Notes under the pieces: model-generated | Told to the model about the DNA's origin: nothing | The model's database searches: none | Seen by the model: only the letters and a program-made list of their open reading frames with translations | Program-made: the position numbers and the translations under genes | NCBI RefSeq assembly: GCF_000739695.1 | Contig: NZ_BBIO01000006.1 | Location: 62,001-126,000 of the forward strand | Direction: 5' to 3' | Source: Tepidicaulis marinus | GTDB taxonomy: Bacteria; Pseudomonadota; Alphaproteobacteria; Parvibaculales; Parvibaculaceae | DNA length: 64,000 nt | Shown: positions 45,646 through 55,861 of the stretch, in pieces | Numbering within the stretch: position 1 is the stretch's first letter | Layout: each line of letters starts with the position of its first letter

Positions 45646-46932
45646 TTATTTATTGGATGCTTTTTCCCGTTCGATGGCCCGCCAGCCGATGTCGCGCCGG
45701 CAAAAACCGTCCGGCCAATCGATCTTGCCGATGGCTTCATAGGCCTTGTCCCGCGCCTGCGAGACGCTTTGCCCGCGCGCGGTGACGTTGAGCACGCGTC
45801 CGCCGTTCGCCAGGATCTTGCCGTCCTTCAACTGCGTGCCCGCGTGGAAAATCTCGACATCCTTTTCCGCGCCCGCTTCGCTCAGCCTGCGGATTTCCGT
45901 TCCCTTGGCATAATCGCCCGGATAGCCCTTGGCCGCCATCACCACGGTCAGCGCCGCTTCATCATGCCAGTCGAGCGAGATACCGCCCAGTGTGCCGTCA
46001 TGGCAGGCGATAAGTGCGCGCAGAATGTCGGATTTCAGACGCAGCATCAGTACTTGCGTTTCCGGGTCGCCGAAGCGGGCATTATATTCGACGAGTTTCG
46101 GACCTTCATCGGTCAGCATCAGGCCGGCGAAAAGCACGCCTTTGAAGGGCGTGCCGCGCTTGGCCATCGCATCGAGGGTCGGTTGCACGATCTCGCGCAT
46201 CACCCGCTCGCACATCTCAGGCGTCATGATGGGGGCGGGGGAATAAGCGCCCATGCCGCCGGTATTGGGACCGGTGTCGCCGTCGCCCACGCGCTTGTGG
46301 TCCTGAGCGGTGGCAAGCGGCAGCGCCACAGTCCCGTCCGCGAGGACAAAAAAGCTCGCCTCCTCGCCGGTCATGAATTCCTCGATCACGACCTGCGCGC
46401 CCGCGTCGCCAAACTTGCCGCCGAAAATTTCTTCCAGCGCCTGTTCCGCCTCTTCCATGGTCTCAGGAATGATCACGCCTTTGCCCGCGGCCAGTCCGTC
46501 CGCCTTGATGACGATGGGAAGACCTTTTTCTTTGAGATAAGTACGGGCAGGTTCCAGCGCCTCGAAGCGCGCATAGGCGGCGGTGGGGATGCCGAACTCC
46601 GCGCAAAGGTCCTTCGTATAGCTTTTCGACGCTTCAAGCTGGGCGGCCGCCTTGCTGGGGCCGAAGCTTTTGATCCCGGCCTCATTCAGTACATCCACCA
46701 GCCCGCCGGCAAGCGGGTCTTCCGGGCCCACCACCACGAAGTCGATCGCCTCTGCCCGGCAGAAATCTAAAATGGCGGTAAAGTCCATCGGCTTCAGGTC
46801 CACGCATTCGCCGACCCCGGCCATGCCGCCATTGCCCGGCGCGCAATAGAGTTTGGTCAGGAGGGGGCTTTTGGCAATCGCCCAGCTAAGCGCGTGCTCC
46901 CGCCCGCCGGAACCGATAACGAGGACCTTCAT
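45646..46932 (-). CDS. purD: Phosphoribosylamine--glycine ligase
   Basis: A 428-residue GAR synthetase of normal length. The N-terminus is [14 protein letters not shown], the ATP-grasp domain includes [14 protein letters not shown] and [20 protein letters not shown], and [11 protein letters not shown] is the family signature. It catalyses the second step of purine biosynthesis. It is divergent from xseA across 140 bp. Confidence 0.96.
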   Translation of the reverse strand: MKVLVIGSGGREHALSWAIAKSPLLTKLYCAPGNGGMAGVGECVDLKPMDFTAILDFCRAEAIDFVVVGPEDPLAGGLVDVLNEAGIKSFGPSKAAAQLEASKSYTKDLCAEFGIPTAAYARFEALEPARTYLKEKGLPIVIKADGLAAGKGVIIPETMEEAEQALEEIFGGKFGDAGAQVVIEEFMTGEEASFFVLADGTVALPLATAQDHKRVGDGDTGPNTGGMGAYSPAPIMTPEMCERVMREIVQPTLDAMAKRGTPFKGVLFAGLMLTDEGPKLVEYNARFGDPETQVLMLRLKSDILRALIACHDGTLGGISLDWHDEAALTVVMAAKGYPGDYAKGTEIRRLSEAGAEKDVEIFHAGTQLKDGKILANGGRVLNVTARGQSVSQARDKAYEAIGKIDWPDGFCRRDIGWRAIEREKASNK

Positions 46933-47072
46933 CTAAGGGACCTTTTCTTCTTGAAGGAAGGCGCGGAGCCTCTTCTTTTTGGCTTCTGTGGGCTTCCTTG
47001 TAACATGGGGTGCGATTCCGGCAAACAAACCAGCCGGTATCATGTAAGAATCTGATAATATTAGGATTTTCC

Positions 47073-48533
47073 GTGTCTCAAGCCTCCGGCCCGCCGCCCG
47101 CCAGCAACCTGCTCGAATTGACAATCTCCGAGCTTTCGGCCGCCATCAAGCGGACGGTGGAAGACACGTTCGGCCATGTGCGCGTGCGCGGCGAGGTGGG
47201 CCGGGTCAGCCGGCCGGGCTCCGGCCATGTTTATCTGGACCTGAAGGACGACAGGGCGGTGCTGTCCGCCGTCATCTGGAAGGGTGTGGTGCCGGGGCTC
47301 AAAATCAAGCCGGAGCAGGGGCTGGAGGTGATCGTTACGGGCCGGCTCACAACCTTCCCCGGCCAGTCGCGCTATCAGATCGTGATCGAGCAGATGGAAC
47401 CGGCTGGTGTCGGCGCGCTTATGGCGCTGCTGGAAGAGCGCAAGAAAAAGCTCGGCGCCGAAGGGCTCTTTGCGCCGGAACGCAAGAAACCGCTGCCCTT
47501 TTTGCCGGATGTGATCGGCGTAGTGACGAGCCCATCGGGCGCGGTGATCCGGGACATTCTCCACCGGCTGAACGACCGCTTTCCCCGCCATGTGCTGATC
47601 TGGCCGGTGCGTGTGCAGGGCGAGCAGTCGGCAGGGGAAGTGGCGGCGGCGATTGAAGGTTTCAACAAGCTGGAACCCGGAGGCCCCGTGCCACGGCCCG
47701 ATCTTTTGATCGTCGCGCGCGGCGGCGGCTCGATCGAGGATCTGTGGTCGTTCAATGAGGAAAATGTGGTGCGCGCGGCAGCGGCAAGCCGCATTCCGCT
47801 GATTTCTGCCGTCGGCCATGAGACGGATACGACGCTGATCGACTATGCCGCCGACCGGCGCGCGCCGACCCCGACGGCAGCGGCGGAAATGGCCGTGCCC
47901 GTGCGCGCGGAGCTTCAGGCACAGGTGATGGAGCGGGCGCAGCGGCTTTTTCGCGCGCAGACGCGCATTCTCGAACAAGGCCGCGCACAAGTGGAAGGGC
48001 TTGCCCGCGGGCTGCCCCGTCTGCAGGACCTTTTTGCATTGCCCGAACAGCGCCTCGATCATGCAAGCGAGCGCCTGACCCGCAGCCTGATGAGTGCAGT
48101 GGCCGCCAAAGAGGCGCTGTTTCACAAGACCGAAGGACGGCTCACGGGCAAGCTCATCGAGATGCGGCTTCTGGAAGGCACGCGCCGCACGGCAGATATG
48201 AGCCAGCGGCTGCAAAATGCCGAGACGCGGCGGCTGGAAGACCTGCGCCGCAAGCTGGATCAGACGGGACGGCTGCTTGAGTCCTTTAGCTATAAGAATG
48301 TGCTCGGCCGCGGCTTCGCGCTGGTGCGCGACGGGGAGGGCAAGCCCGTGCGCGGCTCCGCCGGGTTGAGTAGCGGCGTGCCGCTCGAGCTTGAATTTGC
48401 AGGTGATGACCGCCTCGGCGTGATCGTGGCGGGCGAGGGGGCGGCGCCCAAAGTGAAAAAGGCGCCGGCTCAGAAGAAATCCCCGCCCAAAAAGCCGGAA
48501 CCCAAAAAGCCGGAACAGGGCTCGTTGCTTTGA
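47073..48533 (+). CDS. xseA: Exodeoxyribonuclease VII large subunit
   Basis: A 486-residue XseA. The N-terminal OB fold starts ELTISELSAAIKRTVEDTFG, the catalytic region has GVVTSPSGAVIRDIL, ARGGGSIEDLWSFNEE and SAVGHETDTTLID, and the coiled-coil and basic Lys/Pro tail complete it. With XseB it degrades single-stranded DNA. The GTG at 47073 (AGGA upstream) gives a normal N-terminus; an in-frame ATG at 47010 would add 21 residues. xseB is not in this window. Confidence 0.94.
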   Translation: MSQASGPPPASNLLELTISELSAAIKRTVEDTFGHVRVRGEVGRVSRPGSGHVYLDLKDDRAVLSAVIWKGVVPGLKIKPEQGLEVIVTGRLTTFPGQSRYQIVIEQMEPAGVGALMALLEERKKKLGAEGLFAPERKKPLPFLPDVIGVVTSPSGAVIRDILHRLNDRFPRHVLIWPVRVQGEQSAGEVAAAIEGFNKLEPGGPVPRPDLLIVARGGGSIEDLWSFNEENVVRAAAASRIPLISAVGHETDTTLIDYAADRRAPTPTAAAEMAVPVRAELQAQVMERAQRLFRAQTRILEQGRAQVEGLARGLPRLQDLFALPEQRLDHASERLTRSLMSAVAAKEALFHKTEGRLTGKLIEMRLLEGTRRTADMSQRLQNAETRRLEDLRRKLDQTGRLLESFSYKNVLGRGFALVRDGEGKPVRGSAGLSSGVPLELEFAGDDRLGVIVAGEGAAPKVKKAPAQKKSPPKKPEPKKPEQGSLL

Positions 48534-48610
48534 CGGCGCCTCTCATGGGATAGAGGTTGAGTTATATTAAGGAGTGCGTATGAGCGGCGCGCCGGACAGG
48601 AGATGAAGAG

Positions 48611-48817
48611 ATGGACACGCAAGGCGAAGCGGAACTGGTTTACGGCGACGGTGAATTCCGGATCGTGCGGCGCGGCGCATTCGTCACCTGCAAGGTGACG
48701 GGCCGGAAAATTCCCTTGTCCGAATTGAAGTACTGGAGCGTGGCGCTGCAGGAACCTTATGCCGATGCCGAAGCCTCGCTGAAACGGCATCTGGAAGTGG
48801 CAGGCACCGAAAAATGA
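48611..48817 (+). CDS. DUF2093 domain-containing protein
   Basis: A 68-residue protein matching DUF2093: AELVYGDGEFRIVRRGAFVT, CKVTGRKIPLSELKYWSVAL and a Pro-Tyr-rich end. Small alphaproteobacterial proteins of unknown function with a CxxTG-like turn, regularly found just after xseA. It overlaps the M23 gene by 4 bp (ATGA). GGAGATGAAG precedes the ATG. Confidence 0.9.
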   Translation: MDTQGEAELVYGDGEFRIVRRGAFVTCKVTGRKIPLSELKYWSVALQEPYADAEASLKRHLEVAGTEK

Positions 48818-49653
48818 GCCGCACTGCGCTCTTGCCCAAAATCCTGCTTGCTACGCTTTACGCTTTGGCCGGCATGTCCTCTGCGGGTGTTGCCGGTGAG
48901 CTGACTTTACGCGGTGAACGGATGCAGGGTGGGCTCATTGTCGGACAAGCGCCGGCGGGCACCATGCTCAGCCTTGACGGGAACCCCATCCCCATAACAC
49001 CGGACGGCAAATTCGTTTTCGGTTTCGACCGGGACCGGACGGAACCTGCGATATTGGAAGCCAGTTTTGCCGACGGCACCGCCGCGCGTGAAGAGATTGC
49101 CGTCGCGCCGCGCGATTATGACATCCAGCATGTAAACGGCGTGGCGCGCAAATATGTGAGCCCGCCGCCCGAAACGCTGGCCCGCATTCGCGCCGATGCC
49201 GTGAAGAAGCGCAAGGCGCGGGTCAAGGACACGCCGCTCGATTATTTTGCCGGAGATTTCATCTGGCCGGTGACCGGGCCCATTAGCGGGGTCTATGGCA
49301 GCCAGCGCTTTTATAATGGTGAGCCGCGCCGTCCCCATTACGGGCTGGACATTGCGGCGGGCGAGGGGGCGCTGGTGCGCGCACCGCAGGCCGGTACCGT
49401 GCGCCTAGCCGAACCTGATATGTATTTTGAAGGCGGGCTTATCTTCATCGACCATGGCCATTCGCTCATTTCCGTGCTCATGCATTTAAGCAGCGTCGAT
49501 GTGAAGACCGGCATGAAGGTCGAGCGGGGCGACGTGGTCGGCAGGGTCGGCGCGACGGGGCGCGTGACGGGCCCGCATCTTGATTGGCGCATGTATTGGC
49601 GCAATGCCCATGTGGACCCGCAGCTGCTTTTGGGTCCGCAGCCGGAAGAATAA
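48814..49653 (+). CDS. M23 family (LytM-type) peptidase-like protein
   Basis: A 279-residue exported protein with a signal peptide (hydrophobic to about residue 27), a beta-rich linker domain, and a C-terminal M23 domain. H175 and D179 (HYGLDIA) are the first zinc ligands and H224 lies in LMHLS. The final HxH motif is H255-L-D257, so an expected zinc histidine is aspartate. It may have altered or no endopeptidase activity and act as an amidase activator, as with some LytM factors. Translationally coupled to the DUF2093 gene. Confidence 0.88.
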   Translation: MSRTALLPKILLATLYALAGMSSAGVAGELTLRGERMQGGLIVGQAPAGTMLSLDGNPIPITPDGKFVFGFDRDRTEPAILEASFADGTAAREEIAVAPRDYDIQHVNGVARKYVSPPPETLARIRADAVKKRKARVKDTPLDYFAGDFIWPVTGPISGVYGSQRFYNGEPRRPHYGLDIAAGEGALVRAPQAGTVRLAEPDMYFEGGLIFIDHGHSLISVLMHLSSVDVKTGMKVERGDVVGRVGATGRVTGPHLDWRMYWRNAHVDPQLLLGPQPEE

Positions 49654-49659
49654 ACGCCT

Positions 49660-50556
49660 TTAAGCTTTGGGGTGTTTCGGCCAGCGGTTATGCAGCCAGA
49701 ACCATTGCTCGGGATGCGCGCGGATTTCCCCTTCCAGAAAATCGTTCATGGCCTGCGTGATGCGGGCGATCTCCTCGAACGTGTCGGCTTTTTCATCGGC
49801 AAGGATCGGCGGGTTAACCTTCATGGCAAAACCCGTGCTCTCGCCCAACCGGCGGAAAGAGATGGGATAGATCGGCACGCCGTAGCGCACGGCAAGCCCG
49901 GCCGGCGCGGCGGTGGTCATGGCTTTGTGCCCGAAAAACGTCGTCTCCAGGCCTTCGTTCATTTTCTGATCGACGAGCATGTAGAGCGACTTCTTTTCTT
50001 TCAGCGCTTTCAGGATTTCCCGCGCGCCTTTCGCGCCTTTGGGAATTTGCAGCGGCGTAATGGCGCGCGCTCTTAAACCGACCATCCATTCATCGACATA
50101 AGGATTGTTGGCGTGACGGTAAATCTCCGCCCCTTCCAGCCCGTAAAGCCGGCCGATCAGGGGGGCGATTTCCCAATTGCCGAAATGGCCGGAAATGAAA
50201 ATCGCGCCTTTGCCGCGCTCTTCCATGACGGAAAGGTTTTCCGTGCCCGAAAGGCCGAGCTTGTCGCGGCGGGCGGGCAGCTGAAATTCATGCAGATGCG
50301 CGTATTCACCGATCGTGCGCCCGAGATTGCGCCACATCTTTTTGATGATCACCTCGCGCTCGGCAGGCTCAAGCTCCGGCATGGCGCGGGCCATATTAGC
50401 GCGGGCGCGGTTCGTCACGCCGAGCCTCGGGCCAAGCGTACCGGCAATGAAGGCGCCTAAACCCGAAGCGCGTTCAAGCGGCAGGGCGCCGAAAAGCCCG
50501 AGCGCGGCTTTCAGTGCCAACGCTTCCAATTTATGCCTGAATGCCTTGCCTGCCAC
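49660..50556 (-). CDS. lpxL: Lipid A acyltransferase (LpxL/HtrB family)
   Basis: A 298-residue lysophospholipid/lipid A acyltransferase. A short hydrophobic N-terminus and the catalytic HFGNWE (HxxxxE) near residue 123 are present, with VDQKMNEG and a second conserved RLGESTGF block. It adds a secondary acyl chain to Kdo2-lipid A at the inner membrane. It is the last gene of the lipid A/Kdo block; start is a GTG at 50556 with GGAGGAGC upstream. Confidence 0.9.
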   Translation of the reverse strand: MAGKAFRHKLEALALKAALGLFGALPLERASGLGAFIAGTLGPRLGVTNRARANMARAMPELEPAEREVIIKKMWRNLGRTIGEYAHLHEFQLPARRDKLGLSGTENLSVMEERGKGAIFISGHFGNWEIAPLIGRLYGLEGAEIYRHANNPYVDEWMVGLRARAITPLQIPKGAKGAREILKALKEKKSLYMLVDQKMNEGLETTFFGHKAMTTAAPAGLAVRYGVPIYPISFRRLGESTGFAMKVNPPILADEKADTFEEIARITQAMNDFLEGEIRAHPEQWFWLHNRWPKHPKA

Positions 50557-50628
50557 GCGGGCGCTCCTCCTCTTTCCTGGTGAATGAGAGCTTATAGCAA
50601 GTTCGCCAAGCGAAGGCGATTGTCCGCG

Positions 50629-51675
50629 TTAAGCCGGATCGCCAGGCGCGGCGAAAGGCACGTAAGTGTGATCGGTGCGCGCCTTCTTCAGCGCCGCGTC
50701 GAGCAGCGCGTCGATGCCGTCTTCGCCCGCCACTTCAAGCCGGACGGGCAAGGTCATGAGCCGGGAAAGGGAAAGGCCGCGGCAGCGCACGGCGTCTTTC
50801 TCCGTCGTCACCAGCACGGCCTCGAGGCGCGCGGCTTCCTTAGAAAGCCCGTCCAGGTCTTTCTGGCTGTAGGGCGCGTGATCGGGAAAGCCATGCCGGC
50901 TCTGAATGTCCGCGCCGATTTCCTCCAGGGTGCGGAAGAATTTTTCCGGCCGCCCGATCCCGGCAAAGGCGACGGTTTTTTGGCCCCGAAGCGCGGCGGC
51001 TTCTGCCTTGCCCGGCTGCAGCTTTGCGCTGAAAACGGCAAGGCCCGCACGTTCCGCTATTTCTGCCGGGCCTCTGCCGGGCTCGCCTGCGCCGATGATG
51101 ATGACGGCTTCGGCGCGCGCGAGCGCCGCTTCATAGGTTTCGCGTAAGGGACCGGCGGGCATCACCTTGCCGTTGCCAAGGCCTGCGTCCCCGTCGATGA
51201 CGAGAAAGGAAAGGTCTTTTTGGAGAGAGGGATTTTGAAAGCCGTCATCCATGATGAGGACGCTTGCACCTTGCTCTTCGGCGGCCCGCGCGCCCTTCAC
51301 CCGGTCGGCGGAGATCCAGCAGGGTGCTTCGTTTGCAAGGAGCAGCGGCTCATCGCCCACCTCCGCTGCATTGTGGCGGGCAGGATCGACGCGGAGCGGG
51401 CCTTCAAGCGTGCCGCCATAGCCCCGGCTGAGAAAATGCGGGTGCTCGCCCATGGCTTTCAGCCGTTCGGCGAGAAAAAGCGCTGCCGGTGTTTTGCCCG
51501 CCCCGCCCGCCGTGACATTGCCGACGCAAATAACCGGAATGCCGATGCGCTCACCCGCGCTGAAACGCTGTTTGAAAAAGGCGGCGCGGGCGTAAAGCCA
51601 GCCGAGCGGGGAAAGAAGCCGGGCGGCAAGAGGCGTAGCGCCCTTCGGCGGATACCAGAAGGAGGGGCTACGCAT
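50629..51675 (-). CDS. lpxK: Tetraacyldisaccharide 4'-kinase
   Basis: A 348-residue LpxK. A membrane-associated N-terminus is followed by the P-loop VGNVTAGGAGKTPAAL, LSRGYGG, the catalytic DDGFQNPSLQKDL block and VTTEKDAVRC. It phosphorylates the 4' position of lipid A precursor. It overlaps waaA by 8 bp and lies in the lpxL-lpxK-waaA-DUF374-ABC operon. Confidence 0.96.
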   Translation of the reverse strand: MRSPSFWYPPKGATPLAARLLSPLGWLYARAAFFKQRFSAGERIGIPVICVGNVTAGGAGKTPAALFLAERLKAMGEHPHFLSRGYGGTLEGPLRVDPARHNAAEVGDEPLLLANEAPCWISADRVKGARAAEEQGASVLIMDDGFQNPSLQKDLSFLVIDGDAGLGNGKVMPAGPLRETYEAALARAEAVIIIGAGEPGRGPAEIAERAGLAVFSAKLQPGKAEAAALRGQKTVAFAGIGRPEKFFRTLEEIGADIQSRHGFPDHAPYSQKDLDGLSKEAARLEAVLVTTEKDAVRCRGLSLSRLMTLPVRLEVAGEDGIDALLDAALKKARTDHTYVPFAAPGDPA

Positions 51676-52969
51676 GAGGCCGCTCCCGCGCCGACCCCTC
51701 CGGCATCAAGGCAAGTAACTGGTGCGCGACCCGCATGCTTGCCCCGCCCAGAAGCGAAGCGGCATTATGCGCCTGCTCGGCCCGCGCGCCGACTTCATCC
51801 GGCGCTTGCAAAAGATTTCCGAGTGTCTCCGTCAGCGCCGTGCGGTCTTGGACTTCGAGCGCCCCGCCTTGCGCCAGCAAATGCCCGGCGAGCACCGTGA
51901 AGTTGAACATATGCGGGCCGAAGAGCAGCGCCGCGCCGAGGCGCGCCGGCTCCAGCGGATTGTGTCCGCCATGGGGGATTAAAGAGCCGCCCATAAAGAC
52001 GAGCGGGCAGAGCCGGTAAAACAGCCCGAGCTCGCCCATCGTATCGGCGAGATAAATGTCGGTTTCCTCGCGCGGCAGCCGCTCGAGGCTGCGCTGGGCA
52101 ACGCTGAGCCCAAGCGCTTCAAGCTGGGCGCGGATCTCATGGGCGCGGGCGGGATGACGCGGCGCGATGATGGTCAAAAGATCCGGGAAAGCGGCTTTCA
52201 AATCGAGATGCGTTTGCCCGGCTTGAAGCTCTTCATCCTCATGGGTGCTGGAGGCGAGCCAAAGCGGGCGCTCGCGGGTTGCCTCCTGCAGTTTTTCCAG
52301 CTTCTTTTCATCGAAGGGCAGGGGCTGCGCATCGAACTTCAGATTGCCGGGCTGCGTGACATTCCCCGCGCCAAGAGCGGCGAAGCGTTCCTCGCTTTTT
52401 TCATCCTGCGCCATGATGGCGGCAAAGGCGCCAAGCAGCGTTTCGGCGCTTTGCGGCGCGCGCTGCCAGCCTTCCAGCGACTTCTGCGACAGCCGCCCGT
52501 TGACCAGGGCGAGCGGAATGTCGCGTTTTGCCGCTTCGCGGATGAGGTTCGGCCAAAGCTCCGATTCGACGAACGCCGCAAGATCCGGCTTCCAATGATC
52601 GAGAAACCGGCGTGCATAGGCCGGGGCATCGAGCGGCACGAATTGATGGATCGCCCGTTCCGGCAACCGCTCGGCCAGCAGCTGCGCGGAGGTCAGCGTG
52701 CCGGAGGTCACAAGGATTGTGAGATCCGCGCGGCTTGCGAGAAGAATGTCGATCAGCGGCAGAATGGAAAGAGATTCGCCGACGCTTGCCCCATGCAGCC
52801 AAAGCAATGTGCCCTCGGGCCGCTTCGCCGATGCGCGTCCGCGCCGCTCGCCGATGCGCGTGCTGTCTTCCTTGCCGCGCGCGGCCCGGCGCGCCAGTAA
52901 AAGCGGGGCGGCAGGACGCAGGGCGGTTGCAGCGGCGCTGTAGAGCCTGAGCGGAAAAGGTGTCGTCAT
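51668..52969 (-). CDS. waaA: 3-deoxy-D-manno-octulosonic acid transferase
   Basis: A 433-residue Kdo transferase (WaaA/KdtA). The catalytic-base segment LLWLHGASVGES, WPNLIREAAKRDIPLALVNG, IIAPRHPARA and MGGSLIPHGGHNPLEPA are diagnostic. It adds Kdo to lipid IVA. It lies between DUF374 and lpxK with tight spacing on both sides, indicating one operon. Confidence 0.96.
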   Translation of the reverse strand: MTTPFPLRLYSAAATALRPAAPLLLARRAARGKEDSTRIGERRGRASAKRPEGTLLWLHGASVGESLSILPLIDILLASRADLTILVTSGTLTSAQLLAERLPERAIHQFVPLDAPAYARRFLDHWKPDLAAFVESELWPNLIREAAKRDIPLALVNGRLSQKSLEGWQRAPQSAETLLGAFAAIMAQDEKSEERFAALGAGNVTQPGNLKFDAQPLPFDEKKLEKLQEATRERPLWLASSTHEDEELQAGQTHLDLKAAFPDLLTIIAPRHPARAHEIRAQLEALGLSVAQRSLERLPREETDIYLADTMGELGLFYRLCPLVFMGGSLIPHGGHNPLEPARLGAALLFGPHMFNFTVLAGHLLAQGGALEVQDRTALTETLGNLLQAPDEVGARAEQAHNAASLLGGASMRVAHQLLALMPEGSARERPHA

Positions 52970-52975
52970 GGGCAG

Positions 52976-53746
52976 CTATCCGGCGCTGCGCGGGGAAGAG
53001 GGCGCGCCGGCCGCGGGCTGTGTTTCGCTGCGGCGGCCGACCAGTCTGTCCGCTTCTTCGGTGACGGCATTCAGCGCTTCTTCCACTTTCTTTCTGGCCT
53101 CTTCCAAAGCCTCGCCGCTCGCATCGCCCGGCACATAGATCGGCTCGCCCCACACAAAAGCGCCTTTGGAAAAAGGCAGGTTGATCTGATAGCGGTCCCA
53201 ATTGTTGAGCACGATGCGCGCTTTTGTCGTAACGGCGATGGGCACGATGGGCCGGCCGGAAAGCCGTGCCAGCGCCACGATCCCTTCGCCTGCGCGGCGG
53301 GCGGGTCCGGGCGGCAGGTCCGCCGTCATGCCGATGGAAACATCGTTTTGCAGCGCCCGCACCATGCCGCGCAAGGCAACCGCGCCGCCTTTGTCTTTGT
53401 TCTTAGGTTTTTTCTTTGCGCCTTTCGGCACGCCCGCCCCGCGAATGGTCGAAAGGCCGAGGCGGTGCATCAGCCGGGCGATAATTTCCCCGTCGCTGGA
53501 GCGGGAGACGAGGATCGCAAGCTCGCGCCAATTGTGCCAGAAGGGCGGCGTGAGCATGTTCTGCCCGTGCCAGGTGGTGCAGATAAAGCTCTCATTGTTC
53601 TTCCAGAAGCGTTCGGGCACATCCGGGCGGCGGATGATGAAGCGGCTCGTATAGCGCACGAGGCGGATATAGAACGCGGCGATAAAGGCCGCCGTGCTTT
53701 GGAAGGCACTGCTTTTTACAAGGCGCTTCAAGGGAGACATGCTCAT
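52976..53746 (-). CDS. DUF374 lysophospholipid acyltransferase-like protein
   Basis: A 256-residue protein of the DUF374 group. ICTTWHGQNMLTPPFW carries the acyltransferase-like H, VSRSSDGEIIA follows, and GMTADLPPGPARRAGEGI is the family hallmark. Members are predicted membrane-associated acyltransferases found with waaA and lpxK in alphaproteobacteria. Acceptor lipid unknown. It overlaps the ABC transporter gene by 4 bp. Confidence 0.87.
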   Translation of the reverse strand: MSMSPLKRLVKSSAFQSTAAFIAAFYIRLVRYTSRFIIRRPDVPERFWKNNESFICTTWHGQNMLTPPFWHNWRELAILVSRSSDGEIIARLMHRLGLSTIRGAGVPKGAKKKPKNKDKGGAVALRGMVRALQNDVSIGMTADLPPGPARRAGEGIVALARLSGRPIVPIAVTTKARIVLNNWDRYQINLPFSKGAFVWGEPIYVPGDASGEALEEARKKVEEALNAVTEEADRLVGRRSETQPAAGAPSSPRSAG

Positions 53747-55692
53747 TCTCCGGCAGCAGCTTGTTCTGTGCCTTTCAGCGGCACGTCTGCGGGCGTTTGC
53801 GTTTCACTGCCGTCATCCTGCGCGAATTGCGTCTGATAAAGCTCCGCATAAAGCCCGCCTTTGGCAAGCAGCTCGCTATGGGTGCCTTGCTCGAGCACGC
53901 GCCCGCCATCGATCACATAAATCCGGTCCGCATGCATGATGGTGGAAAGCCGGTGCGCGATGACGAGCGTCGTGCGCCCTTTCATCAGCGTGCTCAAGGC
54001 TTCCTGCACTTGCTGCTCGGAGGCGGTGTCGAGTGAGGAGGTTGCTTCATCGAGCAGCAGAATGGGCGCATTTTTGAGCATGGCGCGGGCAATGGCGATG
54101 CGCTGGCGCTGGCCGCCGGAAAGTTTCAAGCCGCCTTCGCCGACCACGGTGTCATAGCCGTCTTTGAGGGCGAGAATGAACTCATGGGCGGCGGCGGCGC
54201 GGGCAGCGGCCTCGATCGCCTCTTGTGAAGTATCCGGCACGCCGTAAGCGATATTGGCGCGGATCGTATCGTCGAAGAGGAAGGGTTCCTGCGTGACGAG
54301 CGCGCTCGCGTCCCGCAGGCTTGAAAGCGTCACATCGCGCACATGCTGCCCGTCGATGAGAACCCGCCCGCTTGAGGTGTCATAAAAGCGCGGCACGAGA
54401 TTGAGGATCGTGCTTTTGCCCGCCCCCGAGGGGCCGACAAGCGCGACGGTTTTGCCATGGGGCACGTCGATATCGACGGCGTGAAGCGCCTCGGTCCCGT
54501 CCCGGTAATGAAAGGAGACATTCTCGAAGCGGATTTCCCCGGAGCTGACTTTCAACGGCGCCGCGCCCGGCATATCGGCGATTTCGGCTTTTTCATCAAG
54601 CACGGGGAAGATGCGCGAGGCAGCCGCCGCCCCTTCCTGCATCACGGTGCCCTGGTTCGCCACGGCTTTGAGCGGCTGATAGGCGAGCAGCAGCGCCGAG
54701 CCGAAACCCATGAACTCGCCCGAGGTCATGGCGCCCGTGCCGCCCTGATAGCCCGCATAATAAATGACGGCGGCAAAGCCGAGACCGGAAAAGGCTTCCG
54801 TCAGCGGGCTTGCGGCGGCGCGCGCGCGTACCGCTTTCATCCGGTGTTCGAGGACTTTGAGGATCGTTGCCTGCGCCCGGTCCGTCTCATGACTTTCCTG
54901 GCCATAGGCTTTCACCACGCGGATGCCTTTCAAGGCTTCGGAAATCAGCGAGGAAAGCGTTGCCGTCTCATTGAGGTTCTTCGTCGTCGCTTTGCGCGTG
55001 CGTTTGCCGATGCGGCGCAGGAAGACGACTATGAGCGGGCCGACGCAGGTGGCAAGAATGGTAAGCAGCCAGTCGAGATAGATCATGTAGGCCAGAAGGC
55101 CGACAAGCATGATCAGATGGCGCGTCATGTTGACGATGGTCTGCGACATGGCGGACTCAAGCCGCGTCACATCGTTCAGGAAGATCGAGATGAAACGGCC
55201 CGAATGGGTTTGCTGCACCCAGCCGAGATCGGACCAGACGAGCTTTTGAAAAAGATTGCGCTGCAAAGCGGCAATCATGTTCTGGCTCATCGTCGCCATG
55301 AAGATGTTGGAGATGTAGGTCGCAAAGGCGCGCACCACCATGATGAGAGCGGCGGCCCCGGCGATATAGGGAAGCACATCCATCGAGGAGCCGAAGGACA
55401 TATCCTCCGTCAGCCCGCTATCTGCGAAAGGCACGTCGATCTTCAGATCGGTGGAAGGATCGGCGACGAAAAGCAGATCGATGGTCTGCTGCAGGAGAAA
55501 GGGCAGGGCCGGGCCGACGGCGCCCACCACGATATTGGCGGCAACGGCGGTCAGGATGTGCCAGCGGTAGGGGTAAAGATACTGGGCCGCGACCCGGCGG
55601 GCGGCGGCGAAAGCCGAAAGCTCTTTTGCCTCGTCCCTGCCTGCCGTCTTGCCGGCATTCTGGCCCGCATTCTCAACCACGTCGTTACCCAC
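53743..55692 (-). CDS. ABC transporter, fused permease/ATPase (MsbA-like lipid exporter)
   Basis: A 649-residue half-transporter. An N-terminal Gly/Ala/Asn stretch precedes six membrane helices, then the ATPase with Walker A GPSGAGKST, signature LSGGQRQRIAIARAM, Walker B ILLLDEATSSLD and H-loop VIAHRL. Its position at the head of a lipid A operon suggests flipping of lipid A-core across the inner membrane. Start is a GTG at 55692; upstream starts cannot be excluded. Confidence 0.92.
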   Translation of the reverse strand: MGNDVVENAGQNAGKTAGRDEAKELSAFAAARRVAAQYLYPYRWHILTAVAANIVVGAVGPALPFLLQQTIDLLFVADPSTDLKIDVPFADSGLTEDMSFGSSMDVLPYIAGAAALIMVVRAFATYISNIFMATMSQNMIAALQRNLFQKLVWSDLGWVQQTHSGRFISIFLNDVTRLESAMSQTIVNMTRHLIMLVGLLAYMIYLDWLLTILATCVGPLIVVFLRRIGKRTRKATTKNLNETATLSSLISEALKGIRVVKAYGQESHETDRAQATILKVLEHRMKAVRARAAASPLTEAFSGLGFAAVIYYAGYQGGTGAMTSGEFMGFGSALLLAYQPLKAVANQGTVMQEGAAAASRIFPVLDEKAEIADMPGAAPLKVSSGEIRFENVSFHYRDGTEALHAVDIDVPHGKTVALVGPSGAGKSTILNLVPRFYDTSSGRVLIDGQHVRDVTLSSLRDASALVTQEPFLFDDTIRANIAYGVPDTSQEAIEAAARAAAAHEFILALKDGYDTVVGEGGLKLSGGQRQRIAIARAMLKNAPILLLDEATSSLDTASEQQVQEALSTLMKGRTTLVIAHRLSTIMHADRIYVIDGGRVLEQGTHSELLAKGGLYAELYQTQFAQDDGSETQTPADVPLKGTEQAAAGE

Positions 55693-55861
55693 GTTCGTAC
55701 CTGCGTCTTTGCCCGTTCGCGCTCTCTGCCGGGCCGGAAAAGAGCCCTTTCAAGGTGCGCGCGACCATATCACGGGGCTTTGGGGCCGTCACCCGGCATG
55801 GACCTTAAGATCAGGCAGCATAATCACTTTTTGGTGCCGCCGCTTGTCAGTGCCGGGCGGT

